Part shown: in pieces, positions 25,188-33,596 of the stretch
Position numbering within the stretch: the stretch's first letter is position 1
Layout of the letters: the number at the start of each line of letters is the position of its first letter
DNA from: Kluyvera ascorbata_C
GTDB taxonomy: Bacteria; Pseudomonadota; Gammaproteobacteria; Enterobacterales; Enterobacteriaceae
DNA length: 64,000 bases
Direction of reading: 5' to 3'
Assembly (NCBI RefSeq): GCF_044197065.1
Contig: NZ_JBIQOI010000001.1
Location: 372,001 to 436,000, forward strand
The notes under the pieces: model-generated
The model's database searches: none
Told to the model about the DNA's origin: nothing
Seen by the model: only the letters and a program-made list of their open reading frames with translations
Position numbers and translations under genes: made by a program

Positions 25188-26072
25188 TTATGCTAGCAGT
25201 ACGCGATCGATATTGTGGCAGCCCAGCGCCTTCAGTGTGGCGGCGGTGGCATCCCACTGAATCAGCGGCGCATCGGCGCGTTCGGCCAGAATGGCGCGCT
25301 GGATATCCGGATAGTCGTAACCGTTCAGGCTCAGCAGGTTCAGGGCACCCTGCAGCGGTGGCAGCGTTGGGTTAAACGCGGCGTTTTCCGCATAGCTGCC
25401 GCTGAAAATGGTACCGTCGCGCAGTTCCAGCGCCACGCCGGAAGGGGCTTTACTGTACGGGGTATGACTGTGGTTGGCGGCCTGAATTGCAGCCTGTGCC
25501 AGCGCATCGCCTTCGAGCGGATAACCATGATCCTGCGCGTCCATCAGCAGGGTTTTGATATCGAGGTCTTTTGGCCCGAACGCATCCGGCAGGTAATCTT
25601 TCAGCGTGTGAGGCTGACGACCCGGCAGATTGATACGCAGCGCCAGCCCGCTGTTCAGTTCATTCATAAACTGCCGGCAGTGGCCGCACGGCGTGTAGTT
25701 AACGGTGATGGCCTGCAGGGATTTTTCGCCGCGCAGCCAGGCGTGGCTGATGGCGCTCTGTTCCGCGTGCACGGTCTGCTGCATGGTCGCACCGAGGAAC
25801 TCCATGTTGCCACCGAAGTACCAGGTTCCGCTCACGCCGCGGGCGATAGCGCCAACGTTAAAGTGAGACAGGTCGGCACGGGCACAGGCAGCGGCCAGCG
25901 GCAGGAGCGCAAAAGCGAGCGCGTCTTCGTCCAGCCCCGTCGCTGTTTTAAGCGAAGAGACCTGCTCGGCGCTTAGCAGAGCAGGGAAGTGCGGATCGGC
26001 TAGCAGCGGAGCGATAGCGGTCTGCAGATCTGCCGCCAGTTGCGAAAAAGCAGATTGAAAACGTGGATGCAT
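25188..26072 (-). CDS. cdd: Cytidine deaminase
   Basis: Zinc enzyme of pyrimidine salvage that deaminates cytidine and deoxycytidine. It is 294 residues, as in E. coli. The catalytic N-terminal domain has H102-A-E104 and PCGHC (C129, C132), followed by the broken second cytidine-deaminase-like domain of the dimeric class. ATG 26072 fits the family length; the longer reading from 26087 adds five residues over the GAGG ribosome site. Upstream, 26131-26152 holds a CRP-like dyad. Confidence 0.98.
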   Translation of the reverse strand: MHPRFQSAFSQLAADLQTAIAPLLADPHFPALLSAEQVSSLKTATGLDEDALAFALLPLAAACARADLSHFNVGAIARGVSGTWYFGGNMEFLGATMQQTVHAEQSAISHAWLRGEKSLQAITVNYTPCGHCRQFMNELNSGLALRINLPGRQPHTLKDYLPDAFGPKDLDIKTLLMDAQDHGYPLEGDALAQAAIQAANHSHTPYSKAPSGVALELRDGTIFSGSYAENAAFNPTLPPLQGALNLLSLNGYDYPDIQRAILAERADAPLIQWDATAATLKALGCHNIDRVLLA

Positions 26073-26130
26073 GGCGTTGTGCCTCATAACAATGTAATGG
26101 GATCGTAGTGTACGGGGCGCAGAGGCCCTA

Positions 26131-26152
26131 ATTAGTGATCAATATCTCATTG
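26131..26152 (-). promoter_or_regulatory. CRP-like site in cdd promoter
   Basis: On the minus strand TGAGA-TATTGA-TCACT lies 60-80 bp before the cdd start and agrees with the 22-bp CRP consensus at about 15 positions. ATGCAAC next to it resembles a CytR half-site. CRP/CytR control of cdd is established in E. coli and inferred here. Confidence 0.55.
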
Positions 26153-26201
26153 TTAATGCAACGTGTGTAACATCAATTAAAAATGTGTGATTTGTCTCGT
26201 T

Positions 26202-26897
26202 TTATCCCACAACCGACAGAATAACCGGGAATAGGAATGGCGCAATTAGTGAGGTCATGATGCCGCAGATAACCAACGCCAGCGAACTAAACGCCCCTTC
26301 CTGATAATCCATCTCAGCGCAGCGCGCGGTGCCCAGGGCGTGTGAGGCGGTGCCCATCGACAGCCCGCGCGAAGCTTTGGTGGTAATCCGCATCAGGTTC
26401 AGCAGGGTATGACCAAACACCGCACCGAGAATACCGACGTAAATCACGCACACGGCGCTAATCGCCGGGATACCGCCGATACTGCCGCTGACCGCCATCG
26501 CAATCGGAGTGGTCACTGATTTTGGCAGAATAGAGGCGGCGATTTGTGGTGAAGCCCCCATCATCAATGCCACCGACGTGCCGGTGATCATCGCCACCGC
26601 GCTGCCGATAAAGCAGATAGTGATGATGGATTTCCAGCGCGCGCGGATCTGGTGCAGCTGTTCATACAGCGGAAAAGCAAGGGCGACAACCGCTGGCTGC
26701 AACAGGTCGTTCAGGACTTCGCTGCCTTTAAAGTAGTGATCGTACGGAATATCGGTCAGCAGCAGGAACGGAATAATCACCACCATCGACACCAGCAGCG
26801 GGTTGAGCAGCGGCATTTTAAAGCGTGCGGCAAGCTTACGGGCGGCAAAAAAGACAACCAAAGTCAGCGGCAAAGACCACCAGATATCGTGCAGCAT
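26202..26897 (-). CDS. yohK: LrgB-family membrane protein YohK
   Basis: Inner-membrane protein of 231 residues, as in E. coli YohK. LrgB/CidB family signatures LPKSVTTPIAMAVSGSIGG and GTASHALGTARC are present, with seven or so TM segments. Relatives in Gram-positives act with LrgA in murein hydrolase control or pyruvate transport; the role in enterobacteria is open. Its ATG overlaps the yohJ stop by one base (TAATG), which implies coupling. Confidence 0.95.
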   Translation of the reverse strand: MLHDIWWSLPLTLVVFFAARKLAARFKMPLLNPLLVSMVVIIPFLLLTDIPYDHYFKGSEVLNDLLQPAVVALAFPLYEQLHQIRARWKSIITICFIGSAVAMITGTSVALMMGASPQIAASILPKSVTTPIAMAVSGSIGGIPAISAVCVIYVGILGAVFGHTLLNLMRITTKASRGLSMGTASHALGTARCAEMDYQEGAFSSLALVICGIMTSLIAPFLFPVILSVVG

Positions 26898-27295
26898 TAT
26901 TTATCCGCTCCATCACGACCAACCACTTTACGCTCACCGTGAACCAGGTGAGAGCTCCAGCTCACCACCACCAGCACCACTAACGTACTGATGGTGCAGG
27001 AGACGACCACCGGGCCGAACTGTGCGCTCAGCAGCGAGAAGTACTGCATGACGCCGACGCCAATCGGCACAAATAGCAGCGCCATATAGCGGATCAGGAT
27101 GTAGCAGCCGGGGTTAACCCACTTCGCAGGCAGGATTTGCAGCGCCAGCAGCACAAACATAATAAGCATGCCGATAATGCTACCGGGAATGGTAATGGGC
27201 AGCAGCGACGAAATAAAAATACCGGCATACAGACAGGCGTAAATCAGCACGAATGCACGCAGGTATTGCCAGATTAAATTCAGCGATTTGAGCAT
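26897..27295 (-). CDS. yohJ: LrgA-family (CidA-like) membrane protein YohJ
   Basis: Small four-TM protein of 132 residues, equal to E. coli YohJ, with the family segments SLLPITIPGSIIGMLIMFVL and LLFVPIGVGVMQY. It is the holin-like LrgA partner of YohK. An upstream start at 27331 would add 12 residues; ATG 27295 has AAGGTG in front and matches the known length. Confidence 0.94.
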   Translation of the reverse strand: MLKSLNLIWQYLRAFVLIYACLYAGIFISSLLPITIPGSIIGMLIMFVLLALQILPAKWVNPGCYILIRYMALLFVPIGVGVMQYFSLLSAQFGPVVVSCTISTLVVLVVVSWSSHLVHGERKVVGRDGADK

Positions 27296-27418
27296 GGGAT
27301 TCACCTTTGGTGGAATGCATTCATCATACAATTAAACCCTGGAATGTGCTACCGATCACATCATGAATTCTGAGCATACCTGATATAGATAATGCGAACA
27401 TCAGGCATCTGCCCGGCG

Positions 27419-28342
27419 TTACCCCTCCATTTGTACCGGATGCGACAAATAGTGGAGAAACCGGCTTAGCGCAAGGGAGGGCGTGCTCGATTTGCGCCAG
27501 AATACGCCGACGCTGCCTTTCTGCTCAATCTTTGGCAGCGCCAGAATGGCGAGCTGGCCCTGATTTTGATAACGCTCGGCCAGGCGCAGGGACAGAATCG
27601 AAATCATGTCGCTGCTTTGCAGCAGGTTAACGCTGACGTTCATCGACGCCGACTCAATGGTGTTTTCCGGCAGCATGACGCCATTTTCCACCAGCGCGTT
27701 GTCGATGCTTTGACGAATTGGTGTGCCGTTAGGCCAGACTATCCAGCGCCATGCTGCCAGATCTTCCCACGACAGACGGTTGCGGTGGGCGAGGGGATGG
27801 TCGGTTCGCGCCACGAAGCAGACCGGTTCGGTGTACAGCACCTCGTAGTTCAGCGGCAGCTCCAGCGCCCGGCCGCCGATGCGCCCAACTACCACGTCCA
27901 CGACGCCGGACTGCAAATCATGCAGCAGCGGTGTCATCACCTTCTCTTCAATATTCAGATGCAGCGTCGGCATCTCGGCCAGCAGCGGGAAAATCGCCTG
28001 GGAGACGCAGTCGGTGGCAACCGGCGAGCAGCCAATTTTCAGGCTTCCCACGAGACCGCCCTGCTTAAAGCGCTCCATCTCGAACTGCGAGCGTTCGATA
28101 TCGTTGATCAGCCGTTGGGCGTGCTGGAGAAGCAGTTTGCCGCCTTCCGACACGCGCAACCCCTTACTGTGCCGTTCAAACAGCGTGAGACCCAGCTCCT
28201 CTTCAAACTGGGTTAACCACTTAGAGAGCGCGGGCTGGGTGATATGCATCATCTTCGCGACCTGAGTCAGGTTTCCCTGCTCGCCGAGTGCGACCAGCAT
28301 TTTCAGATGGTGGAGCTTCAGCTTCTGCGTCCAGTCAGCCAT
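27419..28342 (-). CDS. mhbR: LysR-type activator of 3-hydroxybenzoate genes (MhbR)
   Basis: LysR-family regulator of 307 residues: HTH at about 10-70 (LTQVAKMMHITQPALSKWLTQ) and effector domain from about 95. It is divergent from mhbTDHIM in the same order as the Klebsiella pneumoniae mhbRTDHIM cluster. ATG 28342 has GGAGG upstream; a longer frame from 28390 is less likely. The ribosome-binding site lies inside a perfect 16-bp palindrome (28348-28363), so the protein can probably repress its own synthesis when bound there. Confidence 0.88.
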   Translation of the reverse strand: MADWTQKLKLHHLKMLVALGEQGNLTQVAKMMHITQPALSKWLTQFEEELGLTLFERHSKGLRVSEGGKLLLQHAQRLINDIERSQFEMERFKQGGLVGSLKIGCSPVATDCVSQAIFPLLAEMPTLHLNIEEKVMTPLLHDLQSGVVDVVVGRIGGRALELPLNYEVLYTEPVCFVARTDHPLAHRNRLSWEDLAAWRWIVWPNGTPIRQSIDNALVENGVMLPENTIESASMNVSVNLLQSSDMISILSLRLAERYQNQGQLAILALPKIEQKGSVGVFWRKSSTPSLALSRFLHYLSHPVQMEG

Positions 28343-28347
28343 GAGAT

Positions 28348-28363
28348 ATAACCTCCAGGTTAT
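28348..28363. promoter_or_regulatory. Palindromic operator in mhbR-mhbT intergenic region
   Basis: ATAACCTCCAGGTTAT is a perfect 16-bp palindrome five bases before the mhbR start and about 150 bp before mhbT. On the mhbR strand its centre supplies the Shine-Dalgarno GGAGG. I recall the same sequence being reported as the MhbR target in Klebsiella. Confidence 0.8.
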
Positions 28364-28511
28364 GGAAGGGCATGAAATGCCATTGTACAACTCATTTCAC
28401 TTATCACAAGATAGCAACATAAAAGCAAAAAAATAAACATCTTACTCTGAGCCGCTCTGGCGAAAGCGCGAACGGCGACGTGGATAACCTGCATATACAG
28501 AGGCCCTCCCT

Positions 28512-29870
28512 ATGACGCAACGACGTGAACTACAGGCACTCATCGATGTCGCTCCGATCGGCAAGATGCAGTGGCGCGTCATCATCTGCTGTTTCCTGGT
28601 GGTGATGATGGACGGTTTTGATACCGCCGCGATTGGCTTTATCGCCCCGGCCATTCGTGACCACTGGCAGTTGACCGCAGGCGACCTGGCGCCGCTGTTT
28701 GGCGCAGGGCTGCTGGGGTTAACCGCTGGTGCCCTGCTGTGCGGCCCGCTTTCTGACCGGCTCGGGCGTAAGCGCGTAATCGAATGGTGTGTGGCACTGT
28801 TCGGCCTCTTCAGCCTGCTGTCGGCGTTCTCTCCGAATCTTGAAGCCTTGATCATCCTGCGATTCTTAACCGGCTTGGGCCTCGGCGGCGCAATGCCAAA
28901 CACCATCACCATGACATCTGAATACCTGCCGGCCCGCCGTCGCGGCGCGCTGGTGACGTTGATGTTCTGCGGTTTCACGCTCGGCTCAGCCTTTGGCGGC
29001 ATCGTCAGCGCGCAGCTGGTGGGGGTGATTGGCTGGCACGGCATTCTGGTGCTGGGCGGGGTGCTACCTATCGCGCTGTTCTTCGCGCTGCTGGCCGTTC
29101 TGCCTGAATCCCCACGCTGGCTGGTACGCCGTCAGCGTCCGCAGGCGGAAATTCGCCGCACCGTCAGCGCCATGACCGGTGAACGCTATAACGATACCGA
29201 GTTCTGGCTCGATGAACCGGCGGCGACCAAAAAGGGCAGTATCAGCCAGCTGTTTACCGGGCGCCAGCTCACCATCACGCTGATGCTGTGGGTCGTGTTC
29301 TTTATGAGCCTGCTGATCATCTATTTACTCTCTAGCTGGATGCCAACCCTGCTCAACCATCGCGGTATTGACCTCCAGCACGCCTCGTGGGTCACAGCGG
29401 CGTTCCAGGTGGGCGGCACGCTGGGCGCGCTGATGCTCGGCGTCTTAATGGACAAATTCAATCCGTTCTGGGTGCTGGCGGTGAGCTATGCGCTGGGCGC
29501 GGTGTGCATTGTGATGATTGGCCTGAGTGAAAACGGCCTGTGGATGATGGCGCTGGCGATTTTCGGCACCGGCATCGGCATCAGCGGCTCGCAGGTGGGG
29601 CTGAACGCACTGACCGCCACGCTTTACCCGACCCAGAGCCGCGCCACCGGCGTGAGCTGGTCAAACGCCATTGGGCGCTGCGGCGCTATCGTCGGCTCCA
29701 TTTCCGGCGGCGTGATGATGGCGATGAACTTCTCATTCGACACCCTGTTTTTTGTGATTGCCGTACCGGCCGCCATTAGCGCCATCATGCTGACGCTCCT
29801 GACGCTGGTGGTACGCCAATCATCCCGAGTACCCGAATCGCAGCCTGTAATGGGCGCGGTGAAAAGTTAA
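28512..29870 (+). CDS. mhbT: 3-hydroxybenzoate transporter MhbT (AAHS-family MFS)
   Basis: Twelve-TM aromatic acid:H+ symporter of 452 residues. TM1 carries the family motif DGFDTAAIGF, and the loop between TM2 and TM3 is GPLSDRLGRKR. It is first in the catabolic operon, followed by mhbD after 11 bp, so it should bring 3-hydroxybenzoate (or gentisate) into the cell. The specific substrate is inferred from the cluster. Confidence 0.9.
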   Translation: MTQRRELQALIDVAPIGKMQWRVIICCFLVVMMDGFDTAAIGFIAPAIRDHWQLTAGDLAPLFGAGLLGLTAGALLCGPLSDRLGRKRVIEWCVALFGLFSLLSAFSPNLEALIILRFLTGLGLGGAMPNTITMTSEYLPARRRGALVTLMFCGFTLGSAFGGIVSAQLVGVIGWHGILVLGGVLPIALFFALLAVLPESPRWLVRRQRPQAEIRRTVSAMTGERYNDTEFWLDEPAATKKGSISQLFTGRQLTITLMLWVVFFMSLLIIYLLSSWMPTLLNHRGIDLQHASWVTAAFQVGGTLGALMLGVLMDKFNPFWVLAVSYALGAVCIVMIGLSENGLWMMALAIFGTGIGISGSQVGLNALTATLYPTQSRATGVSWSNAIGRCGAIVGSISGGVMMAMNFSFDTLFFVIAVPAAISAIMLTLLTLVVRQSSRVPESQPVMGAVKS

Positions 29871-29881
29871 GGAGAATAATA

Positions 29882-30910
29882 ATGACCTCGGACGTAAAAC
29901 ACGATCGCCAGCAGTTCTACCAGCACATTTCCGGGCAAAACCTGACGCCGCTGTGGGAATCGTTGCATCACCTGGTGCCAAAAACACCAAACGCCAACTG
30001 CGCCCCGGCTTACTGGAACTACCAGGAAATTCGCCCGCTGCTGCTGGAAAGCGGCACGCTGATTGGCGCGAAAGAGGCGGTTCGCCGCGTGCTGGTGCTG
30101 GAAAACCCCGGCCTGCGCGGACAGTCATCGATTACCTCGTCGCTGTACGCGGGCCTGCAGCTCATCATGCCGGGCGAAGTGGCGCCAAGTCATCGCCATA
30201 ATCAGTCGGCGCTGCGCTTTGTGGTGGAAGGCCACGGCGCGTTCACCGCCGTCGACGGCGAGCGCACTCAGATGAGCCCCGGCGACTTTATCCTCACCCC
30301 GCAGTGGCGCTGGCACGACCACGGTAACCCGGGCGATGAACCGGTTATCTGGCTCGACGGCCTTGACCTGCCGCTGGTGAACTACCTCGGCTGCGGCTTC
30401 GCGGAAGATTACCCGGAAGAACAACAGCCGGTCACCCGTAAAGAGGGCGACTACCTGCCGCGCTACGTCGCCAACATGCTGCCGCTGCGCCATCAGGTGG
30501 GTAACTCATCACCAATTTTCAACTACCGCTACGACCGCAGCTGCGAAGCGCTGCATGACCTGATGCGTATGGGCGATGCCGACGAGTGGGATGGCTACAA
30601 GATGCGCTACGTCAACCCGGTGACCGGGGGCTACCCGATGCCGTCAATGGGGGCGTTCCTGCAACTGTTGCCGAAAGGCTTCCAGTCGCGTCAGGCGCGC
30701 ACCACCGACAGCACCATCTACCACGTGGTGGAAGGCTGCGGTGAGGTGACCATCGGCGAGCAGACCTTCAGCTTTAAAGCGAAAGATATTTTTGTCGTGC
30801 CAACCTGGCACCGCGTGTCCTTTAACACGCCAGAAGAGACCGTGCTATTCAGTTTCTCGGATAGACCCGTCCAGGAAACCCTGGGTCTGTTCCGCGAAGC
30901 GCGCTATTAA
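29882..30910 (+). CDS. mhbD: Gentisate 1,2-dioxygenase
   Basis: Fe(II) ring-cleaving enzyme that opens gentisate to maleylpyruvate. It is 342 residues with two cupin domains. The N-terminal cupin holds the iron ligands H104 and H106 (SHRHNQSALRF) and the distal histidine region QWRWHDHGN; the second cupin (from about 260) has the degenerate motif STIYHVVEGCGEV. mhbT lies 11 bp upstream and mhbH 14 bp downstream. Confidence 0.95.
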   Translation: MTSDVKHDRQQFYQHISGQNLTPLWESLHHLVPKTPNANCAPAYWNYQEIRPLLLESGTLIGAKEAVRRVLVLENPGLRGQSSITSSLYAGLQLIMPGEVAPSHRHNQSALRFVVEGHGAFTAVDGERTQMSPGDFILTPQWRWHDHGNPGDEPVIWLDGLDLPLVNYLGCGFAEDYPEEQQPVTRKEGDYLPRYVANMLPLRHQVGNSSPIFNYRYDRSCEALHDLMRMGDADEWDGYKMRYVNPVTGGYPMPSMGAFLQLLPKGFQSRQARTTDSTIYHVVEGCGEVTIGEQTFSFKAKDIFVVPTWHRVSFNTPEETVLFSFSDRPVQETLGLFREARY

Positions 30911-30924
30911 TCAGGAGAAGAAAG

Positions 30925-31626
30925 ATGAGCAAATACGTATTCGAACCTCAGGCGCCGGTTGCCGTACCGGTTGTTGGCAGCGATGAGCAGTTCCCGGTGC
31001 GCCGCGTTTACTGCGTGGGACGTAACTATGCCGCCCACGCCCGTGAAATGGGCTTTGACCCGGATCGCGAGCCGCCATTCTTCTTCTGCAAACCGGCGGA
31101 TGCCGTGGTACCCGTGGCCGCAGGCGAAACCCTGAACCTGGCCTACCCGGCGCAGACTGACAATTATCACTATGAAATTGAGCTGGTGGTCGCCATCGGT
31201 AAAAAAGGCAGCGATATCCCGCTGGAGAAAGCCGAAGAGTATATCTGGGGCTATGCCACCGGGCTGGACATGACCCGTCGCGACCGCCAGATGGAGATGC
31301 GTCAGATGGGCCGCCCGTGGGAAATCGGCAAAGCTTTTGACCTGTCTGCGCCGATTGCGCCGCTGCACAAAGTGGCCGATGCACCGTCACTCGACAAAGC
31401 GCCAATCTGGCTGCAGGTTGACGGTAAAGACCGCCAGCGCAGTGATATTCAGCACCTGATCTGGGATGTGAAAGAGACCATCAGCTACCTGTCTGGCTTC
31501 TTCGAACTGCAGCCGGGCGACCTGATCTTCACCGGCACGCCGGAAGGCGTTGGCGCGGTGGTGAAGGGCGAAACCATCACCGGTAACGTGGAAGGATTAA
31601 CGCCCATCGCGGTCAAAATTGTTTGA
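30925..31626 (+). CDS. mhbH: Fumarylpyruvate hydrolase (FAH family)
   Basis: Splits fumarylpyruvate to fumarate and pyruvate, the last step of the gentisate route. It is 233 residues with the FAH fold: CVGRNYAAHAREMG, metal-binding glutamates in NYHYEIELVVAIG, and DLIFTGTPEGVGAV near the C terminus. GGAG precedes the ATG, and mhbI starts nine bases after the stop. Confidence 0.94.
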   Translation: MSKYVFEPQAPVAVPVVGSDEQFPVRRVYCVGRNYAAHAREMGFDPDREPPFFFCKPADAVVPVAAGETLNLAYPAQTDNYHYEIELVVAIGKKGSDIPLEKAEEYIWGYATGLDMTRRDRQMEMRQMGRPWEIGKAFDLSAPIAPLHKVADAPSLDKAPIWLQVDGKDRQRSDIQHLIWDVKETISYLSGFFELQPGDLIFTGTPEGVGAVVKGETITGNVEGLTPIAVKIV

Positions 31627-31634
31627 GGTGAATG

Positions 31635-32279
31635 ATGAAGCTGTACAGTTTTTTTAATAGTTCGGCCTCTTACCGCGTACGCATTGCGATGGCGCTGAAG
31701 GGCATTGACTACCAGACCGTCGGGGTCAACATCCGTATCGGCCAGCAGAACGCGCTGGAGTACCGACGCCTGAACCCGGTTGGGCTGGTCCCTGCGCTTA
31801 TCACCGACGAGGGTGAATCGCTGGGGCAGTCGCTGGCGATTATTGACTGGCTGGACAGACATTTCCCGCAGACGCCGCTGCTACCGGCGAACGATCCCCA
31901 GCGCATGCGCGTGCTGGAAGTGGTGTACGCCATCAGTTGCGACATCCACCCCATCAACAATATGCGCGTATTGCGCTACCTCAGCGACGAGCTGAAGGTG
32001 AGTGAAGAAGAGAAAAAACGCTGGTATGCCCACTGGGTCCAGCAGGGGCTGAGCGCGGTAGAGCAACTGCTGCGCCGTAGCCAATCAGGGGCATTTTGCT
32101 TCGGTGATACGCCGACGCTTGCCGACTGCTGCCTGGTGCCGCAGTGGGCCAACGCCGAGCGGATGGGCTGCGATTTAAGCGGCTTCCCGCGTTGCAAAGC
32201 CGTGGTTGACGCCTGCACGGCGCTGCCCGCGTTTATCGCCGCGGCCCCTGAAAACCAGCAGGACAAGATCCCGGCGTAG
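31635..32279 (+). CDS. mhbI: Maleylpyruvate isomerase (zeta-class GST)
   Basis: Isomerises maleylpyruvate to fumarylpyruvate, probably with glutathione as cofactor. It is 214 residues with the zeta-GST start KLYSFFNSSASYRVRIAMAL (active-site serine motif SSxSxRVR) and ESLGQSLAIIDWLD. Two ATG codons are adjacent (31632, 31635); the second has better spacing to GAGGTG. In the operon between mhbH and mhbM. Confidence 0.93.
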   Translation: MKLYSFFNSSASYRVRIAMALKGIDYQTVGVNIRIGQQNALEYRRLNPVGLVPALITDEGESLGQSLAIIDWLDRHFPQTPLLPANDPQRMRVLEVVYAISCDIHPINNMRVLRYLSDELKVSEEEKKRWYAHWVQQGLSAVEQLLRRSQSGAFCFGDTPTLADCCLVPQWANAERMGCDLSGFPRCKAVVDACTALPAFIAAAPENQQDKIPA

Positions 32280-32298
32280 TCGAAAAAGGAGAAGAATC

Positions 32299-33492
32299 AT
32301 GGCTAAAGTTACGCGTGCGATTATTGTCGGCGGCGGTATTGGTGGCGCAGCCACCGCGCTGTCGCTGGCGCGTCAGGGCATCCAGGTGATGCTGCTGGAA
32401 CAGGCGCACGACATTGGCGAAATTGGCGCCGGGATCCAGCTTGGGCCGAACGCCTTTTCCGCGCTCGACAGCCTTGGCGTGGGCGAAGTCGCCCGTCAGC
32501 GTGCGGTCTTTACCGATCACATCACCATGATGGATGCGGTTAACGGCGAAGAGGTGATTCACATCGAAACGGGGCAGGCGTTCCGTGACCACTTCGGCGG
32601 CCCGTATGCGGTTATCCACCGCGTCGATATTCATGCCACCGTCTGGGAAGCGGCGTTGCAGCACCCGGGCGTGAAGTACCGTACCTCTACCCACGTGGTG
32701 GATATTCGTCAGACCGACGACGATGTCACCGTGTTTGACGACAAAGGCAACAGCTGGACGGCGGATATTCTGATTGGCTGTGACGGCGTGAAATCCGTGG
32801 TGCGCCAGAGTCTGCTCGGCGATACGCCGCGCGTGACGGGTCACGTGGTGTATCGCGCGGTGGTGGAACGCGACGATATGCCGGAAGACCTGCGCATCAA
32901 CGCGCCGGTGCTGTGGGCTGGCCCACACTGCCACCTGGTGCACTATCCGCTGCGCGGCGGTAAACAGTACAACCTGGTGGTGACTTTCCACAGCCGGGAA
33001 ACCGAGCAGTGGGGCGTGCGTGACGGCAGTAAAGAGGAGGTGATGTCGTACTTCAAAGGCATTCACCCGCGTCCGCGCCAGATGCTGGACAAACCGACCT
33101 CCTGGCGTCGCTGGTCGACCGCCGACCGCGAGCCGGTAGAGAAGTGGGGCAACGACAGAATGACGCTGGTGGGCGACTCTGCGCACCCGGTGGCACAGTA
33201 TATGGCCCAGGGCGCGTGCATGGCGCTGGAAGATGCGGTGACGCTTGGCAAAGCGTTGACCCAGTGCGACGGCGATGCCGCCAGCGCATTTGCGCTGTAT
33301 GAGTCGGTGCGTATTCCGCGTACCGCGCGCATCGTCTGGTCCACCCGCGAAATGGGCCGCCTGTATCATGCGGCGGGGGTCGAGCGTCAGGTGCGTAACC
33401 TGCTGTGGAAAGGCAAAACCCAGGAAGAGTTCTATCGCGGTATCGAGTGGCTGTACGGCTGGAAAGAAGATAACTGCCTGCAACCGCGATAA
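32299..33492 (+). CDS. mhbM: 3-hydroxybenzoate 6-monooxygenase
   Basis: FAD monooxygenase that hydroxylates 3-hydroxybenzoate to gentisate with NADH and O2. It is 397 residues, the length I recall for Klebsiella MhbM. The motifs of class A flavin hydroxylases are in order: GGGIGG (about 10-15), DG motif IGCDGVKSVVRQ (about 158), and GD motif LVGDSAHPVAQYMAQGACMALEDA (about 292). The start ATG 32299 has AAGGAGA upstream; an earlier in-frame start overlaps mhbI and is rejected. Last gene of the operon. Confidence 0.95.
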   Translation: MAKVTRAIIVGGGIGGAATALSLARQGIQVMLLEQAHDIGEIGAGIQLGPNAFSALDSLGVGEVARQRAVFTDHITMMDAVNGEEVIHIETGQAFRDHFGGPYAVIHRVDIHATVWEAALQHPGVKYRTSTHVVDIRQTDDDVTVFDDKGNSWTADILIGCDGVKSVVRQSLLGDTPRVTGHVVYRAVVERDDMPEDLRINAPVLWAGPHCHLVHYPLRGGKQYNLVVTFHSRETEQWGVRDGSKEEVMSYFKGIHPRPRQMLDKPTSWRRWSTADREPVEKWGNDRMTLVGDSAHPVAQYMAQGACMALEDAVTLGKALTQCDGDAASAFALYESVRIPRTARIVWSTREMGRLYHAAGVERQVRNLLWKGKTQEEFYRGIEWLYGWKEDNCLQPR

Positions 33493-33510
33493 TAGCGGTT
33501 GGCACGATGT

Positions 33511-33540
33511 GCCCCCTCGCCCCAGTGGGGAGAGGGGGCC
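33511..33540 (+). terminator. Strong GC hairpin after mhb operon
   Basis: GCCCCCTC (33511-33518) pairs with GAGGGGGC (33532-33539), with CCCC/GGGG inside. It lacks a T tract, so it may be a weak terminator or a dispersed CCCTC/GAGGG repeat related to that at 51302. Confidence 0.5.
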
Positions 33541-33556
33541 GAATGGAGCAGACTTT

Positions 33557-33586
33557 GTAGCCCGGCCAAGCGAAGCGCCGCCGGGA
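33557..33586. repeat. Single REP-like unit (CCGGGCTAC family)
   Basis: GTAGCCCGGCCAAGCGAAGC with a CGCCGCCGGGA end, one copy of the unit paired at 6758 and 21497. It lies between the convergent mhbM and M24-like genes. Confidence 0.8.
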
Positions 33587-33596
33587 ATCCCCCAAA

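Noticed and set aside
29540..30275. Several 70-100 codon frames overlapping mhbT and mhbD
   Set aside because: All lie within genes with full domain matches and are high-GC shadow frames.
32233..33483. 416-codon frame opposite mhbM
   Set aside because: Rich in His, Arg and Val with no domain; an antisense shadow of a well-identified flavin monooxygenase.
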